A DNA stretch of 64,000 bases from Legionella erythra (GCF_001467615.1 NZ_LNYA01000032.1:1-64000), one strand, 5' to 3'. Positions 37,059 through 46,760 are shown, counted from the first letter of the stretch. The notes: a model not told the origin generated them from the letters alone. Numbers and translations: made by a program.

Positions 37059-38369
37059 CTAGAGTACTTCAACGCGGTTGCGGCCGGCACGTTTAGCCTG
37101 ATACATGGCGGCATCAGCACGCATAAACAGCGTTTCAATGTCTTCATCCGGTTTAAACGTGGTCAAACCGAAGGAAACCGTGACATCTACCCGCGTGTCG
37201 CGGTAACAGAATTGACAGGTTTCCACCGCCGCGCGCAGGGCTTCGAGAATGCGTCTTGCCTCTTTTTCATTGGTCCGCTCAAAAATAAAGATAAACTCCT
37301 CGCCGCCATAGCGCGCAATAAAATCCACTGAGCGGATGGAATTTTTAAAGAGTGCCGCCACTTTTTTCAGAACTTTATCCCCTGCCAGATGCCCGTAATT
37401 GTCATTGATTCTTTTAAAGTGATCGATGTCGGCAATCGCTAACGATAACTCGCCGTAGCCGCGTTTCCAGCGGTTGTAGGCTTCCTGGATGTGTTCATCG
37501 TAAGAAGCCCGGTTGGGCAAACCGGTTAGGCTGTCCTGATTAATAATGACTTGCTGCGATGTTAATTTATGCTTTATTTCCTCAGCCGCCTTTTCTGATT
37601 CAGACAGTTTCTGCTGCAATTTCTGCACTTCGGCTTCATAATCTCTTACGCGCTGTTGTTCACTTTCTTTAAAGTCTTTAATCCGTTGTTGAATAGTAGC
37701 TAAATTCGCACTGATTTTCCCGGATAGTTCTTCAATGGTTTTGGCATTGTCCACATGACTTTGGATTTGATTGATATTGGTGGCAATGCCGCTTTCCAGT
37801 TGCTGCGTGTGTTCCTGTGCCTGTTGGCTGCTTTCGTTGGCAAATTTTAAGTAACTGTCAAAATGATGCAATTGACTGGTTAAATCCTGTAGGTAATTTT
37901 TTAACTGACTCTGCTCAATGCTGAAGGCATCAATCACCAGTTTGGTAAAATTATCAATCACCGTCGGCAACAACTCGCCGGTAATTTCACTCTGTAACAA
38001 GGCTTTGACGTGCTCAACCTTGTCATGAAGTTCCTGGGGCATCGCCAAATGGCTTAACAGTTGTTTCAGGCTTAGATTCACCGTTTCACTAATCACCCCA
38101 GGAGGGGATTGATGCGGAAGGGAATCATTCGCCTGGGCATGCGATGCGATTAAACGCTGCACCTGCGTAAGAATGACGTCTGAATCTTTATTGCCATCAA
38201 CATCCTGTTTAAGTGTAGCCACCACGTCGGCAGGCATCCCCAGCGGCAGGGTTAATAACAGGCCAATGATTTGCCGCAGGCTATTAATTTCATCCTGCAA
38301 AGTATTGCATCGCTGCTCATACTTGCTGATTGTGTTAATAATTTTTTGCTTAAGCTGCGGATCAATCAT
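37059..38369 (-). CDS. diguanylate cyclase with coiled-coil N-terminus
   Basis: About 436 residues from the ATG at 38369, which has AAGGA six bases upstream (38375 is too close to that box). The C-terminal 165 residues form a GGDEF domain. TGLPNRASYDEHI and DIDHFKRINDNYGHLAGDKVL bind metal and nucleotide, and the active site is RYGGEEF, a functional GGEEF variant that makes cyclic di-GMP. No RxxD inhibitory site is seen five residues before it. The N-terminal 260 residues are long helices with a coiled coil (about 190-260) and no membrane segment, so it is cytoplasmic. The input signal is unknown. Confidence 0.88.
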   Translation of the reverse strand: MIDPQLKQKIINTISKYEQRCNTLQDEINSLRQIIGLLLTLPLGMPADVVATLKQDVDGNKDSDVILTQVQRLIASHAQANDSLPHQSPPGVISETVNLSLKQLLSHLAMPQELHDKVEHVKALLQSEITGELLPTVIDNFTKLVIDAFSIEQSQLKNYLQDLTSQLHHFDSYLKFANESSQQAQEHTQQLESGIATNINQIQSHVDNAKTIEELSGKISANLATIQQRIKDFKESEQQRVRDYEAEVQKLQQKLSESEKAAEEIKHKLTSQQVIINQDSLTGLPNRASYDEHIQEAYNRWKRGYGELSLAIADIDHFKRINDNYGHLAGDKVLKKVAALFKNSIRSVDFIARYGGEEFIFIFERTNEKEARRILEALRAAVETCQFCYRDTRVDVTVSFGLTTFKPDEDIETLFMRADAAMYQAKRAGRNRVEVL

Positions 38370-38388
38370 CAGCATTCCTTAAAAACAA

Positions 38389-38655
38389 CTAGTCTTTCTT
38401 GCGATTTTTCATAAACTCAATTAACAAAGGCGCATGAGACCCGTCACAAAACGGTGGCTCCTTCGTTTGCTTGCATTGGCAGAAACAAACCGTCTCCGTG
38501 ATCAGCGCCCGATATTTAACCGCTTTTTCACAAGGGGTCACATCGCAAAAAGGCTGCGTCTTGCTTTTGCCGCAACTGCACCAGTCATAAGTTTTACCTT
38601 TTTCCACCTCACAGGCAATGGGATAGAAAGGCGGGTCATCCGGCTGACGCGACAT
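38389..38655 (-). CDS. CDGSH-type iron-sulfur protein with two motifs
   Basis: About 88 residues from the ATG at 38655, which has AGGAG five bases upstream. Two CDGSH-like halves are visible: CSCGKSKTQPFCDVTPC (the GSH part changed) and CQCKQTKEPPFCDGSH (canonical). Each canonical motif holds a 2Fe-2S cluster through three Cys and one His. In the first half the final His is missing, so it may bind a cluster through another residue or not at all. It lies 13 bases upstream of the diguanylate cyclase start on the same strand. Bacterial members have unknown roles in redox or iron handling. Confidence 0.85.
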   Translation of the reverse strand: MSRQPDDPPFYPIACEVEKGKTYDWCSCGKSKTQPFCDVTPCEKAVKYRALITETVCFCQCKQTKEPPFCDGSHAPLLIEFMKNRKKD

Positions 38656-38697
38656 CGTTTCTCCTGTTCGCTTCACAATACAGTTAACATTTTAATA

Positions 38698-39891
38698 TTA
38701 ATCTATTTTTAACTTTTTGATTATCCAGGCTCCCAGGAAAGCGCCCGTTATCAAAACGAATGAAACAAACAGCTTGGCCAGTAAGGAGGGGTAAGCCAAT
38801 AAAATCACCCCAACCAGGGCCAGAATAATCAAGGCGGTATCGCGAAAGTAAGCCTGATGCTTATCGGCCCACTTCTGCTTCAATAGGCCCATAATCAATA
38901 AAACCAGCAGGGAGAGCGAGAAAAAATAAACCAGGTAATAGATTAAAACATAAACTATTTGCTGCCCTGAAGACAAAGGCTGCACAATGAGCCATTGTTG
39001 AAAGATCAAAGCAAAATTGGGTGCGCAATTTTGTTGGTAAGACTGGATAAGCACGCCCGCTGCCAACGCTAAACCGAAGAAAAAATAAAGGCTTCTGAAT
39101 AAAGGCCTCGGCGCAGGCTGCAATCGGTTCTCAAACACATAAAGGAGAAGAAGAAGACCGACAACTGCCGCCGGGATGATTAAAAAGGGCAGGATTTGAA
39201 AATACAAAGCGGTATACGCCTGCTGCAAATAATGGGTGAGCGTCGTCAATGCCAGGTAGAAAATGCCCAAAGTCAACTGACGGCCCGGTGTCCATTGCAG
39301 AATTAAAAACGAAATGAAGGCAAAAAGACCAAATATCCCGCATGGACTGACAGCATCGATTAAGGCCATCATGGGGATAAACGACCCGGCGGAGGGAGGA
39401 TTGACGATATTATTTTCATACCAGCTTGCGGTCGCCCACTGTTGCAGGCTTTTAACCGTGGCAGGCGTCAATTCGCCGTCTTTTTCAATTTGCTCGCGGC
39501 AGTAGGTCAACGCCCTGCTTATTTTCTTTCCGGTGGTTTTGGCATCATCAAACCCGGTCCAGCGGGAGTCACAGAAAAAAATCGCCGGCACGGCATAATC
39601 ATCAATGCCTTTCGTCCCCTGGTTTAAAAACTGGCTGAACGCATCCAGTGCGGCTTTATCCTCATTAATATAATGACGCTGAATCTGAAGCCATGACTTT
39701 TCTTCACCCAGTGAATTAAAAAATTCATCGGCCTTGCGGCAATGCGGGCAGGTAGTGGATAAAAACAAATCAACCTTTAACGTCACCTGCTGGTTATCCC
39801 GATCAAACCAGCGAACAGGCGGTGGGTTGCTTAAGGCTGACAAGACCCAACATCCCAGGAAAATGCCAAGGAACAGTTTAAAAACCCGCAT
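38698..39891 (-). CDS. membrane thiol protein: thioredoxin-like domain fused to CcdA/DsbD-like membrane domain
   Basis: A 397-residue protein with an N-terminal signal segment (1-22). A periplasmic thioredoxin-like domain has the active site CPHC (48-51) and a cis-Pro region VPAIFF (101-106). The C-terminal 220 residues contain about six membrane helices and begin with VSPCGIFGLFAF (181-192), like the Cys-Pro of CcdA/DsbD that passes electrons across the membrane. The arrangement is reversed relative to DsbD, where the thioredoxin follows the membrane part. A redox relay for periplasmic disulfides is likely. I did not find a second CcdA-type Cys partner in the helices by eye. Confidence 0.6.
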   Translation of the reverse strand: MRVFKLFLGIFLGCWVLSALSNPPPVRWFDRDNQQVTLKVDLFLSTTCPHCRKADEFFNSLGEEKSWLQIQRHYINEDKAALDAFSQFLNQGTKGIDDYAVPAIFFCDSRWTGFDDAKTTGKKISRALTYCREQIEKDGELTPATVKSLQQWATASWYENNIVNPPSAGSFIPMMALIDAVSPCGIFGLFAFISFLILQWTPGRQLTLGIFYLALTTLTHYLQQAYTALYFQILPFLIIPAAVVGLLLLLYVFENRLQPAPRPLFRSLYFFFGLALAAGVLIQSYQQNCAPNFALIFQQWLIVQPLSSGQQIVYVLIYYLVYFFSLSLLVLLIMGLLKQKWADKHQAYFRDTALIILALVGVILLAYPSLLAKLFVSFVLITGAFLGAWIIKKLKID

Positions 39892-40003
39892 GATAAACCT
39901 TTATTCTTTTTATTTCACACTATAACCCGTCTACGGCAATATTGTACATCCGCAATAACACCCTCAGTCAGGCATAACGGACCAATTAAAATGACCTACG
40001 GCC

Positions 40004-40435
40004 CTACATGTGAATATAGTTTTCCAGGTGCTCGATAACCCGGCTCTTCCCTTCGAGCAGATGAAACAGCACATCCCCGATGGATATAATGGCAACCAGT
40101 TCGTCTTTATCCTTAACCAGAACATGCCGCCGTTTGGTTTGAGTAATGACTTCCATGGCTTTTTCGACGGTGTCATTGACAGCAAGAATACTCACGTCTT
40201 TGTAGACAATATCCGCAGCCGTCACTTGCTCGGGTAATAAATTTTTATTCAGGCAGGAACGCACAATATCGCGTTCGCTGACAATACCGAGAAGTTCATT
40301 ATTATCGCGCACAACCAGAGCGCCGATGTCTTTATCAGTCATCAGGGTAACACAATCACAAACACTGACTTGAGGTTCAACAAAAGCGATGGGACGGCGT
40401 GGGTGGGGCAAAATAGATGAGATGAGTTCAGCCAT
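40004..40435 (-). CDS. CBS-domain protein
   Basis: A 143-residue protein made of two CBS motifs, IAFVEPQVSVCDCVTLMTDKDIGALVVRDNNELLGIVSERDIVR and a second with ILAVNDTVEKAMEVITQTKRRHVLVKD. Such pairs form a Bateman module that binds adenine nucleotides and senses energy or SAM level. The GIVSERDIV motif is typical of stand-alone bacterial regulators. AGGAG stands six bases before the ATG. The partner that it regulates is not evident from the neighbours. The downstream 110-base gap contains a terminator-like hairpin that belongs to the gene on its right. Confidence 0.86.
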   Translation of the reverse strand: MAELISSILPHPRRPIAFVEPQVSVCDCVTLMTDKDIGALVVRDNNELLGIVSERDIVRSCLNKNLLPEQVTAADIVYKDVSILAVNDTVEKAMEVITQTKRRHVLVKDKDELVAIISIGDVLFHLLEGKSRVIEHLENYIHM

Positions 40436-40485
40436 GACACACTCCTGCTTGGTAGGATATCAATTTGCCATATTGTATAAATATA

Positions 40486-40519
40486 GCACAAATACACCAC
40501 CCAAGCGGTGTATTTGTGC
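40486..40519. terminator. 13-bp perfect inverted repeat, likely terminator
   Basis: GCACAAATACACC (40486-40498) and its exact complement (40507-40519) surround an eight-base loop. It sits between the lipoprotein stop and the CBS start, both minus strand, and is followed on that strand by TATATTTAT. It plausibly ends the lipoprotein transcript; an operator role in front of the CBS gene is possible. Confidence 0.6.
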
Positions 40520-40546
40520 ATGCTTCAAGCAGGGAAAAATGCCTTA

Positions 40547-40996
40547 TCAGCTAACGACTTTCCAGGAGCCGTCCGCTTGTCGGCAGGCTTTGCCGTAAAT
40601 TTCCTGGGTTTTCCCGCCGATGATGGCGCGGGTGGTGTATTCGCGGCAAGGCTGGGAATTACTGTAATACGTACGGGTTGGTCTTACCGTGTAACGGTTA
40701 CCAGAGTCAGGATTCTGCCAGACCACGGCTTTGCCTGTCGGCGCCGTTTCCAGGGCGCGTTGCATCTCGAGGCGATCGAGACGGTCCATCGTACGGCCGA
40801 TATTGCCGCCCAGGTAAGCGCCTAACAGGGCACCGCCTGCAGCTGCGGCCACTTTACCGGAACCGCCCCCGAACTGGCTGCCAATCAGGCCGCCGACCAC
40901 ACCACCTGTTACCGTACCAATGCCTTCATTATTAACCTGCGCACATCCGCTCAACAACAAAGACGCTGAAACTGAGGCCAAAATTAATTTTTTCAT
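40547..40996 (-). CDS. glycine-zipper outer membrane lipoprotein (17-kDa antigen family)
   Basis: A 149-residue lipoprotein. The signal ends in the lipobox LLSGC with Cys18 as the lipidated residue. Residues 25-70 form a glycine-zipper (GTVTGGVVGGLIGSQFGGG...AGGALLGAYLGGNIG), the feature of the 17-kDa surface antigen and Rickettsia-like family, and NPDSGNRYTVRPTRTYY with CREYTT follows, as in those antigens. It would be anchored in the outer membrane. Role unknown; family members are structural or stress-related. It is upstream of a hairpin and 70 bases from alr. Confidence 0.88.
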   Translation of the reverse strand: MKKLILASVSASLLLSGCAQVNNEGIGTVTGGVVGGLIGSQFGGGSGKVAAAAGGALLGAYLGGNIGRTMDRLDRLEMQRALETAPTGKAVVWQNPDSGNRYTVRPTRTYYSNSQPCREYTTRAIIGGKTQEIYGKACRQADGSWKVVS

Positions 40997-41067
40997 TTAA
41001 GTTACCTGTTTAATCAGTTACAAAATCGGTTGCCATTCTACCATCTCGGTTAGATATTATCCATAAT

Positions 41068-42159
41068 TTAGACACTGACAATTTTATCCTGCCGAACACG
41101 TGGGGAAAACTGGCAGAGTAATTCGTAAGCGATTGTTCCTGCTGACATAGCGATGGTTTCCACGGGAATATACTGCCCCCAAAGCTCGACAGGATCGCCA
41201 ATTTTAACTGTTGGGCAGTGGCTCAAATCGATGGTGAGCATATCCATTGAAACACGCCCGACAATCGGAGCATGGACGCCATTAACCCATACGGGTGTAT
41301 TTTGCGCGATGTGGCGGGGATAGCCGTCACCGTAACCGGCCGCGACAACGCCTATCACGGATGGTTTGCTGGTTTGCCAGCTTCCTCCATAGCCGATTCT
41401 TGCTCCTGCGGGAAAATGATGAATCGCACTGATGGCTGAAACAAAACGCATCACCGGCACCAGGCCAAGCTGCTGTCCCGTTTGGTTGATGAAAGGCGAG
41501 ACGCCATACAACATGATACCCGGACGTACAACATCGGCATGGGTATCCGGCAACGCCATAATCGCGGCGGAATTACTGATGCTGTGAATCAGCCGCTTTG
41601 AGGGCAAAGCCAAATCCCGGTAAATCTTTATCTGGCTTTGGTTGCTGGGGTTATCCGGTTCATCGGCACTAGCCATATGCGTCATTAAACCGATGTCTTC
41701 ATCGACCCAGGGACAAGCCATTAACGCCTGAAGCACCTCGTAGCATTCTTCCGGTGCAAAGCCCAGCCGATGCATGCCGGTATTGATTTTCACCCAGATC
41801 TTGATGGCTTTGGGCATGGGATTGGCCAACAACCACTGCAATTGATGGGGTTGATGGATAACGCATTGAAATTGCTGCTCTGAGACCACAGCCAGCTCAT
41901 CGGGCGTAAAAATACCCTGGAATAACACGCAATCACTGCGGGCGCCCAGACCGCGGATGGCCAGGGCCTCTTCAAGGCAGGCGACACCAAAGGCATCCAC
42001 CTGCCCTTCCAGCGCAGGCACGACGTCTGACAAACCACAGCCATAAGCATTGGCTTTGACCATGGCAATTACTTTTTTGCCCGGTGCAAACCGCTTCACG
42101 CATTGGACGTTATGAAGCAGCGCCATCGAATCAATTTGTACGCGAGTGGGCCTTGTCAC
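41068..42159 (-). CDS. alr: alanine racemase
   Basis: PLP enzyme of 363 residues converting L- to D-alanine for peptidoglycan. The PLP lysine lies in [13 protein letters not shown] near the N-terminus, the second catalytic Tyr in GYGGSWQT, and MLYGVSPF with [12 protein letters not shown] are family signatures. It starts one base after the dnaB stop on the same strand, the dnaB-alr pair common in gamma-proteobacteria, so they share a transcript. Length is normal. Nothing is odd. Confidence 0.95.
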   Translation of the reverse strand: MTRPTRVQIDSMALLHNVQCVKRFAPGKKVIAMVKANAYGCGLSDVVPALEGQVDAFGVACLEEALAIRGLGARSDCVLFQGIFTPDELAVVSEQQFQCVIHQPHQLQWLLANPMPKAIKIWVKINTGMHRLGFAPEECYEVLQALMACPWVDEDIGLMTHMASADEPDNPSNQSQIKIYRDLALPSKRLIHSISNSAAIMALPDTHADVVRPGIMLYGVSPFINQTGQQLGLVPVMRFVSAISAIHHFPAGARIGYGGSWQTSKPSVIGVVAAGYGDGYPRHIAQNTPVWVNGVHAPIVGRVSMDMLTIDLSHCPTVKIGDPVELWGQYIPVETIAMSAGTIAYELLCQFSPRVRQDKIVSV

Positions 42160-42160
42160 C

Positions 42161-43546
42161 TTAATCTACCCCTTGATAACCATTAAACGCCAAATCCTCA
42201 AAGCGGGTGTATTTACCGAGGAAAGCGACTCGCACCTTGCCAATCGGACCATTACGCTGCTTGGCAATAATAATCTCAGCCACCCCTTTATCCGGGCTGT
42301 CTTCGTTATACACTTCGTCACGATAAATAAAGCAAATCAAATCCGCATCCTGCTCAATAGCGCCTGATTCACGCAGATCGGACATCACGGGGCGGCGATC
42401 ACTGCGCTGCTCAAGGCTTCGGTTAAGCTGTGAAAGTGCAACGACCGGCACCTGCAATTCCTTGGCGAGTGCCTTAAGGCTTCGTGAAATTTCAGAAATC
42501 TCAGCCGTGCGGTTATCGGCCTTAAAGCCAGGCACTTTCATTAATTGCAGGTAGTCGACCACGATTAATCCCAGCTGGCCATGCTCTTTGGCCAAACGCC
42601 GCGCCCGCGCCCGCATTTCCGAGGGGCTTAACGCCGGCGTATCGTCGATAAAAAGCGGCGCTTCCGACAACATATGCACTGCCGAAGTCACACGCGGCCA
42701 ATCGTCGTCATCGAGCTTTCCCGTCCGGATACGATGCTGATCGATACGGCCTAAGGATGACATCATACGCATGGCCAGCGAATCAGACGGCATCTCCATG
42801 GAAAACACCAGCACCGGCTTGCCGCCGCGTATGGCCGCATGTTCAGCCATGTTCATAACCAGAGTGGTTTTACCCATGGACGGCCGGCCGGCGACAATGA
42901 TTAAATCAGACGGCTGCAAGCCGGACGTCATGGCGTCCAGATCGGTTAAACCGGTTGCAAGACCCGTAATGGCATCGCCATTGTGGTAAAGGGCATCGAT
43001 TTTTTCCACGGCTTTGACCAGAATGGACTTGATGCTCTCAGGACCACCGTCCCCCCCGGTCTGCTCTGCAATGGCGAAAACACGGGTTTCTGCCAAATCC
43101 AGCAATTCCGGCACTTCCCGCCCGGAGGGATTGTAAGCGGCATCCGCAATTTCACCCGCAATGGCAATCAATTGCCGCTGGACTGATTTTTCGCGAACAA
43201 TGTCGGCATAGGCGGAAATATTGGCCACACTGGGGGTATTATTCGCCAACTCAAACAGGTAGGTTTCCCCGCCGGCATCATCCAAATCATTGTTGGATTT
43301 AAGCATGTCGAGCAGGGTAACCACGTCGAAAGGCTGCTCCCGCTTCGACAGCTCCACCACGTTACGAAATAACACCCGATGCTCGGTGCGGTAAAAATCG
43401 GCTTCGCAGAGTTTGGTACTGATTTTGTCCCAAACCTGATTGTCCAGCATTAAACCGCCAATAATGGATTGCTCCGCTTCCACCGAATGCGGCGGACGCT
43501 TTAAGGGGTCGACTGCTGTTGCTTTTCGCGTTTGAACCTCAACCAT
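42161..43546 (-). CDS. dnaB: replicative DNA helicase
   Basis: Hexameric 5'-3' helicase of 461 residues that unwinds the chromosome at the fork and binds DnaG primase. The N-terminal domain starts [17 protein letters not shown]. The RecA-like motor has Walker [10 protein letters not shown] (in [22 protein letters not shown]) and [10 protein letters not shown] with QLNRSLEQR in the C-terminal half. No intein and no insertion is visible. It reads divergently from the F-box gene and is coupled to alr. Confidence 0.97.
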   Translation of the reverse strand: MVEVQTRKATAVDPLKRPPHSVEAEQSIIGGLMLDNQVWDKISTKLCEADFYRTEHRVLFRNVVELSKREQPFDVVTLLDMLKSNNDLDDAGGETYLFELANNTPSVANISAYADIVREKSVQRQLIAIAGEIADAAYNPSGREVPELLDLAETRVFAIAEQTGGDGGPESIKSILVKAVEKIDALYHNGDAITGLATGLTDLDAMTSGLQPSDLIIVAGRPSMGKTTLVMNMAEHAAIRGGKPVLVFSMEMPSDSLAMRMMSSLGRIDQHRIRTGKLDDDDWPRVTSAVHMLSEAPLFIDDTPALSPSEMRARARRLAKEHGQLGLIVVDYLQLMKVPGFKADNRTAEISEISRSLKALAKELQVPVVALSQLNRSLEQRSDRRPVMSDLRESGAIEQDADLICFIYRDEVYNEDSPDKGVAEIIIAKQRNGPIGKVRVAFLGKYTRFEDLAFNGYQGVD

Positions 43547-43899
43547 CGCTTTGCCATCGAATGAACCAGACAGCTATTGTATTGGAGTTTGCAGGAAATG
43601 CCAAAGCCGTCTTGCGTATTTTGCCAAGATCATGGCTAACGCGCCCCCTTAAAACCTGACAAAAAATTTGTTAATATGCCGTTAATTAAAGCAATTTACA
43701 TTGCCTTTCCACCAGGGTAATGCGGAGGACCGGTAACTTAGTAATCTTATTCACAACATAACGGCTGTTGAAAGAGATTTTAAGTTTATCATGGAGTCTT
43801 CGGTTCTTAACCCCCTCACGTCTATGTTTTATTAGCATTGATCATCGGTATGCTGCTTCTCTTTCCTCAGTCTATTCGTATTTACTTGAGGAAAATGAA
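43547..43899. promoter_or_regulatory. 353-base divergent intergenic region between dnaB and the F-box gene
   Basis: No gene recognised; an in-frame TTG at 43768 would extend the F-box protein but has no box. It holds a possible PmrA-type tandem site at 43670-43687 (separate entry). No strong sigma-70 promoter was found by eye for either gene. Confidence 0.4.
43670..43687 (+). promoter_or_regulatory. possible PmrA-like tandem TTAAT site
   Basis: GTTAAT occurs at 43670-43675 and again at 43681-43686, an exact 11-base period, matching the NTTAAT-N5-NTTAAT layout of PmrA boxes except that the leading base is G rather than C/T. It lies about 215 bases before the F-box gene start, which is far. 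PmrA controls many Legionella effector genes, hence the interest. Confidence 0.25.
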
Positions 43900-46731
43900 A
43901 TGAAAACCAAATTAAATTATCGTGAATTTCCAGATTTGAATCTGGTTGAATTAACCCGCTATAAACGTGCCAGCGAGGCGTTTATTCGCCTGATCCATTG
44001 TTTGGAAAAATCGTTAAGCCGTACTTCGTATTTTACAAATAAACTGCACTCTGATGAGGCTATTCCCTCTGAATTGCTTATTGAAATTCTGGCATTAAAG
44101 AATCCATTGGATAACCTATACGCGTTTCTGTTTAATCTCTGGAATTCCGACAAAGAAATATGCGAGGCCGAGATTGACTTATTGTCAAAGGTAATCGCAA
44201 GCAAACATGGCATTGACGACCTTCTGTTTAAATCGCAATTAACTTCTTTTTTTGATGTGTGTAAGCGATTACGACAATGCATCACTGAATTTGGTGAACA
44301 AAGAATAAACAGAAAAACCCAGGTCCCAACTCATACCGTTGGCGAAAAACAGGAAGGTCATCTCCTCACTGATTTATATCATCATTTAACCCAATTCCAC
44401 GATTTAGTCTTTGCAACAACCGCACAACTTTGCCCCTCCAACACAAGCCACAGGCTTAGGTCACTGATTTATCCCCCCCTTCCTCCCAGTCAATCCATCC
44501 TGGATTCGCTTCCTCGAGAATTACAACTGATGATTTTCAGTCAGTTAGACCTGGAGGATTTACTGACACTACAGACCACCTCACAGAACTGGTCGGCGAT
44601 TGCAGCCATAGCCTTTGCTGATCGTTTCAAAAAAAATCCCGCTCAGGTGATTGCGCATTTAAGCCATGCAAAGCCTGAAGAGGCTTATGAATTTATTAAT
44701 GGGTATAGGCGAACAAGCGAATACAAAGCCCTCTATTCTCTGGTTGCCCAGGATATGCCGATGTCTAATCTTGAGATTGCCTGTTACCTGCTGACTCGAC
44801 ATGACGAGAAACTGCCTGCCATCACACGTATTCTTGAGACCTGTAACGATGCCAGCCTATCCCCAGAAATCAGAATGCAGCTTTCCCTGATTGTTAAACA
44901 TACGCCGGAAATTAAGCATCGGCTAGGCAAATCCGAGACTCTATCAATGCCCCAATTTATGAGTCCGCATCAATTATTCGATTTATATTTAACCGCATTC
45001 CCAGAGGGCTATTTAAACATTTTACCTTCAGTTTATTTTAATCAAATCAATTTAGCAGGCGCAGCCCTTTCTTTCGCACCTCTTGCCCACGTCACTATCC
45101 GTGGACGGGATTTATCGAAAGCCCGTTTAGTTCAAGCCGACCTGCGCTATGCGAGATTAGCGTCCAGTCAATTGGAGTCGGCTGATTTAAGCCATGCCAA
45201 TCTCTACCATGCGAACTTAAAACAGGCATCATTAATCAATGCCCTGCTCGAAAACACACGCCTCACGGGGGCTAATTTAAGCCATGCCAACTTATCGGGT
45301 GCGAGTCTTAAAAAAGCTGATTTACGTGGAGCCAATTTAACCAGTGCCTATTTCATGGCCACGGTCATGGATGGGGCTGATTTTACAGGCGCCAATTTAA
45401 GTCATGCCAGTTTCATCCATGTCGACCTGCGTTGTGTTGATTTAAGTCAGATGAATCTGGAGTGGAGCTACTTACACAAGGTACGTCTCATACCGGACAC
45501 TGTTGTTAAAAGTACAGCACGATTGGAGAACTTTTTTAACACGTTTGAAAAAATGCTTTTAAATCATTCCGAAAAAAGCCGAAACAAGCTGCGCAAACAG
45601 ATGCTCAAAGAGCTAAAATCCCTTTTAATAAACGTTTTTCTGAGAACAAAAAAGAAAAGAGCCTGGGTAAATTTAGTGTTCGAGTACTATCCTCCCTCCC
45701 TCTTTAAGGATGATTCTTTCCTTAAAACAAACCATCCTTTTAAGGCTTTGTTTGAGGAATTCCAACCAATTGAAGTCAAACGTTCCACTCCCCAAATTAA
45801 TCTGCCCTTGCACAATGACGTGGTTTCCGTATTCGCTGAGTTACAAAACCGTATAATCACCGCTGACAGCGACATTAAGGTAGGCGATTTAATCCGCCAA
45901 TTAACACAAATCATGCGCAAAGTGCCGGAATCCACCAACATCAGTCAAATCAGTTCATTGTCTAATCAGCATTTATTTTTGCTGCATGTGCTCTATTACT
46001 CAGGACTCGGCATTAATGAGCGGTGTAAACCGCTTAAGCCGCTCCTGGTGAACTATCCCAGTCATTCCCTTGACGAGCAGCCGAGGCACTCCTGTCGTTT
46101 TGCCAGCGAAATATTTGATGGCGAGCTTTTTAGATTGGAAAAACTGCAGCATATTAAGCCAGATGACTTCACATCAGCCTCTTTGTACGGTGATGAAGAT
46201 TTTATCATTAAGACTAAAAAACAACATAAGAAACGAGTAAAACTTGGGGGATTATGGATCACTTATACTAATTATCTCGCAGGTGGAACACGGTACATGA
46301 CCTTTCAAGTGGAAACCATCGATTTTCAAAATAAACAAATACAACCTGGTTTTAGCCTCGATCTTAAACCTTTTCCCAACTTAAGCACGGAGCAATTCCT
46401 TCCTCTCTGCCTCGGCAATATCATAGGCCGTATGGGCCATGATGTTTTTATACCTTTGACGATCATCCCCTTGATCAGGGCAGGATTTCATTTGAAAAAA
46501 AGCCTGATCAATTACATCTTTGCAACACAGAAAGGCCCTATTCCTCAATGCCTGTCTTTTGAAGTCATACAACCCATTGAAACAGAGAAAGAGCTTGCGC
46601 AGAACTTAAAACTGGAGAATCGACCTCCCAACAGGCGTTTTCTACCGGATAATCCTTACAGCCTGTTTTCGACTAAGGCAATCGCTCCCTTGCCATTAGC
46701 AGCGGAAGAATCATGCTGTCTTGTATCGTGA
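43900..46731 (+). CDS. F-box, pentapeptide-repeat protein with C-terminal CaaX box (putative effector)
   Basis: A 943-residue protein from the ATG at 43900 (GAGGA upstream). Residues 202-243 form an F-box: SLPRELQLMIFSQLDLEDLL then W231. In eukaryotes this binds Skp1 and brings a ubiquitin ligase to a target. Residues about 400-530 are pentapeptide repeats of the A(D/N)Lxx type (ADLSHANLYHANL, GANLSHANLSGASL), a right-handed beta-helix that often binds proteins. The last four residues, C-L-V-S, form a CaaX box with X = Ser, which predicts farnesylation by the host enzyme and membrane anchoring. The remaining C-terminal 400 residues are unassigned. The design parallels L. pneumophila AnkB (F-box, repeats, CaaX). 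Translocation is inferred. Confidence 0.78.
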   Translation: MKTKLNYREFPDLNLVELTRYKRASEAFIRLIHCLEKSLSRTSYFTNKLHSDEAIPSELLIEILALKNPLDNLYAFLFNLWNSDKEICEAEIDLLSKVIASKHGIDDLLFKSQLTSFFDVCKRLRQCITEFGEQRINRKTQVPTHTVGEKQEGHLLTDLYHHLTQFHDLVFATTAQLCPSNTSHRLRSLIYPPLPPSQSILDSLPRELQLMIFSQLDLEDLLTLQTTSQNWSAIAAIAFADRFKKNPAQVIAHLSHAKPEEAYEFINGYRRTSEYKALYSLVAQDMPMSNLEIACYLLTRHDEKLPAITRILETCNDASLSPEIRMQLSLIVKHTPEIKHRLGKSETLSMPQFMSPHQLFDLYLTAFPEGYLNILPSVYFNQINLAGAALSFAPLAHVTIRGRDLSKARLVQADLRYARLASSQLESADLSHANLYHANLKQASLINALLENTRLTGANLSHANLSGASLKKADLRGANLTSAYFMATVMDGADFTGANLSHASFIHVDLRCVDLSQMNLEWSYLHKVRLIPDTVVKSTARLENFFNTFEKMLLNHSEKSRNKLRKQMLKELKSLLINVFLRTKKKRAWVNLVFEYYPPSLFKDDSFLKTNHPFKALFEEFQPIEVKRSTPQINLPLHNDVVSVFAELQNRIITADSDIKVGDLIRQLTQIMRKVPESTNISQISSLSNQHLFLLHVLYYSGLGINERCKPLKPLLVNYPSHSLDEQPRHSCRFASEIFDGELFRLEKLQHIKPDDFTSASLYGDEDFIIKTKKQHKKRVKLGGLWITYTNYLAGGTRYMTFQVETIDFQNKQIQPGFSLDLKPFPNLSTEQFLPLCLGNIIGRMGHDVFIPLTIIPLIRAGFHLKKSLINYIFATQKGPIPQCLSFEVIQPIETEKELAQNLKLENRPPNRRFLPDNPYSLFSTKAIAPLPLAAEESCCLVS

Positions 46732-46760
46732 GTGCAGGTTATGCTTTGACGTGGGAAATA

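Noticed and set aside
40486-40519. Hairpin as an operator for the CBS gene
   Set aside because: A terminator for the lipoprotein gene explains its place and the T-rich flank more simply, so the operator idea was kept only as an alternative.
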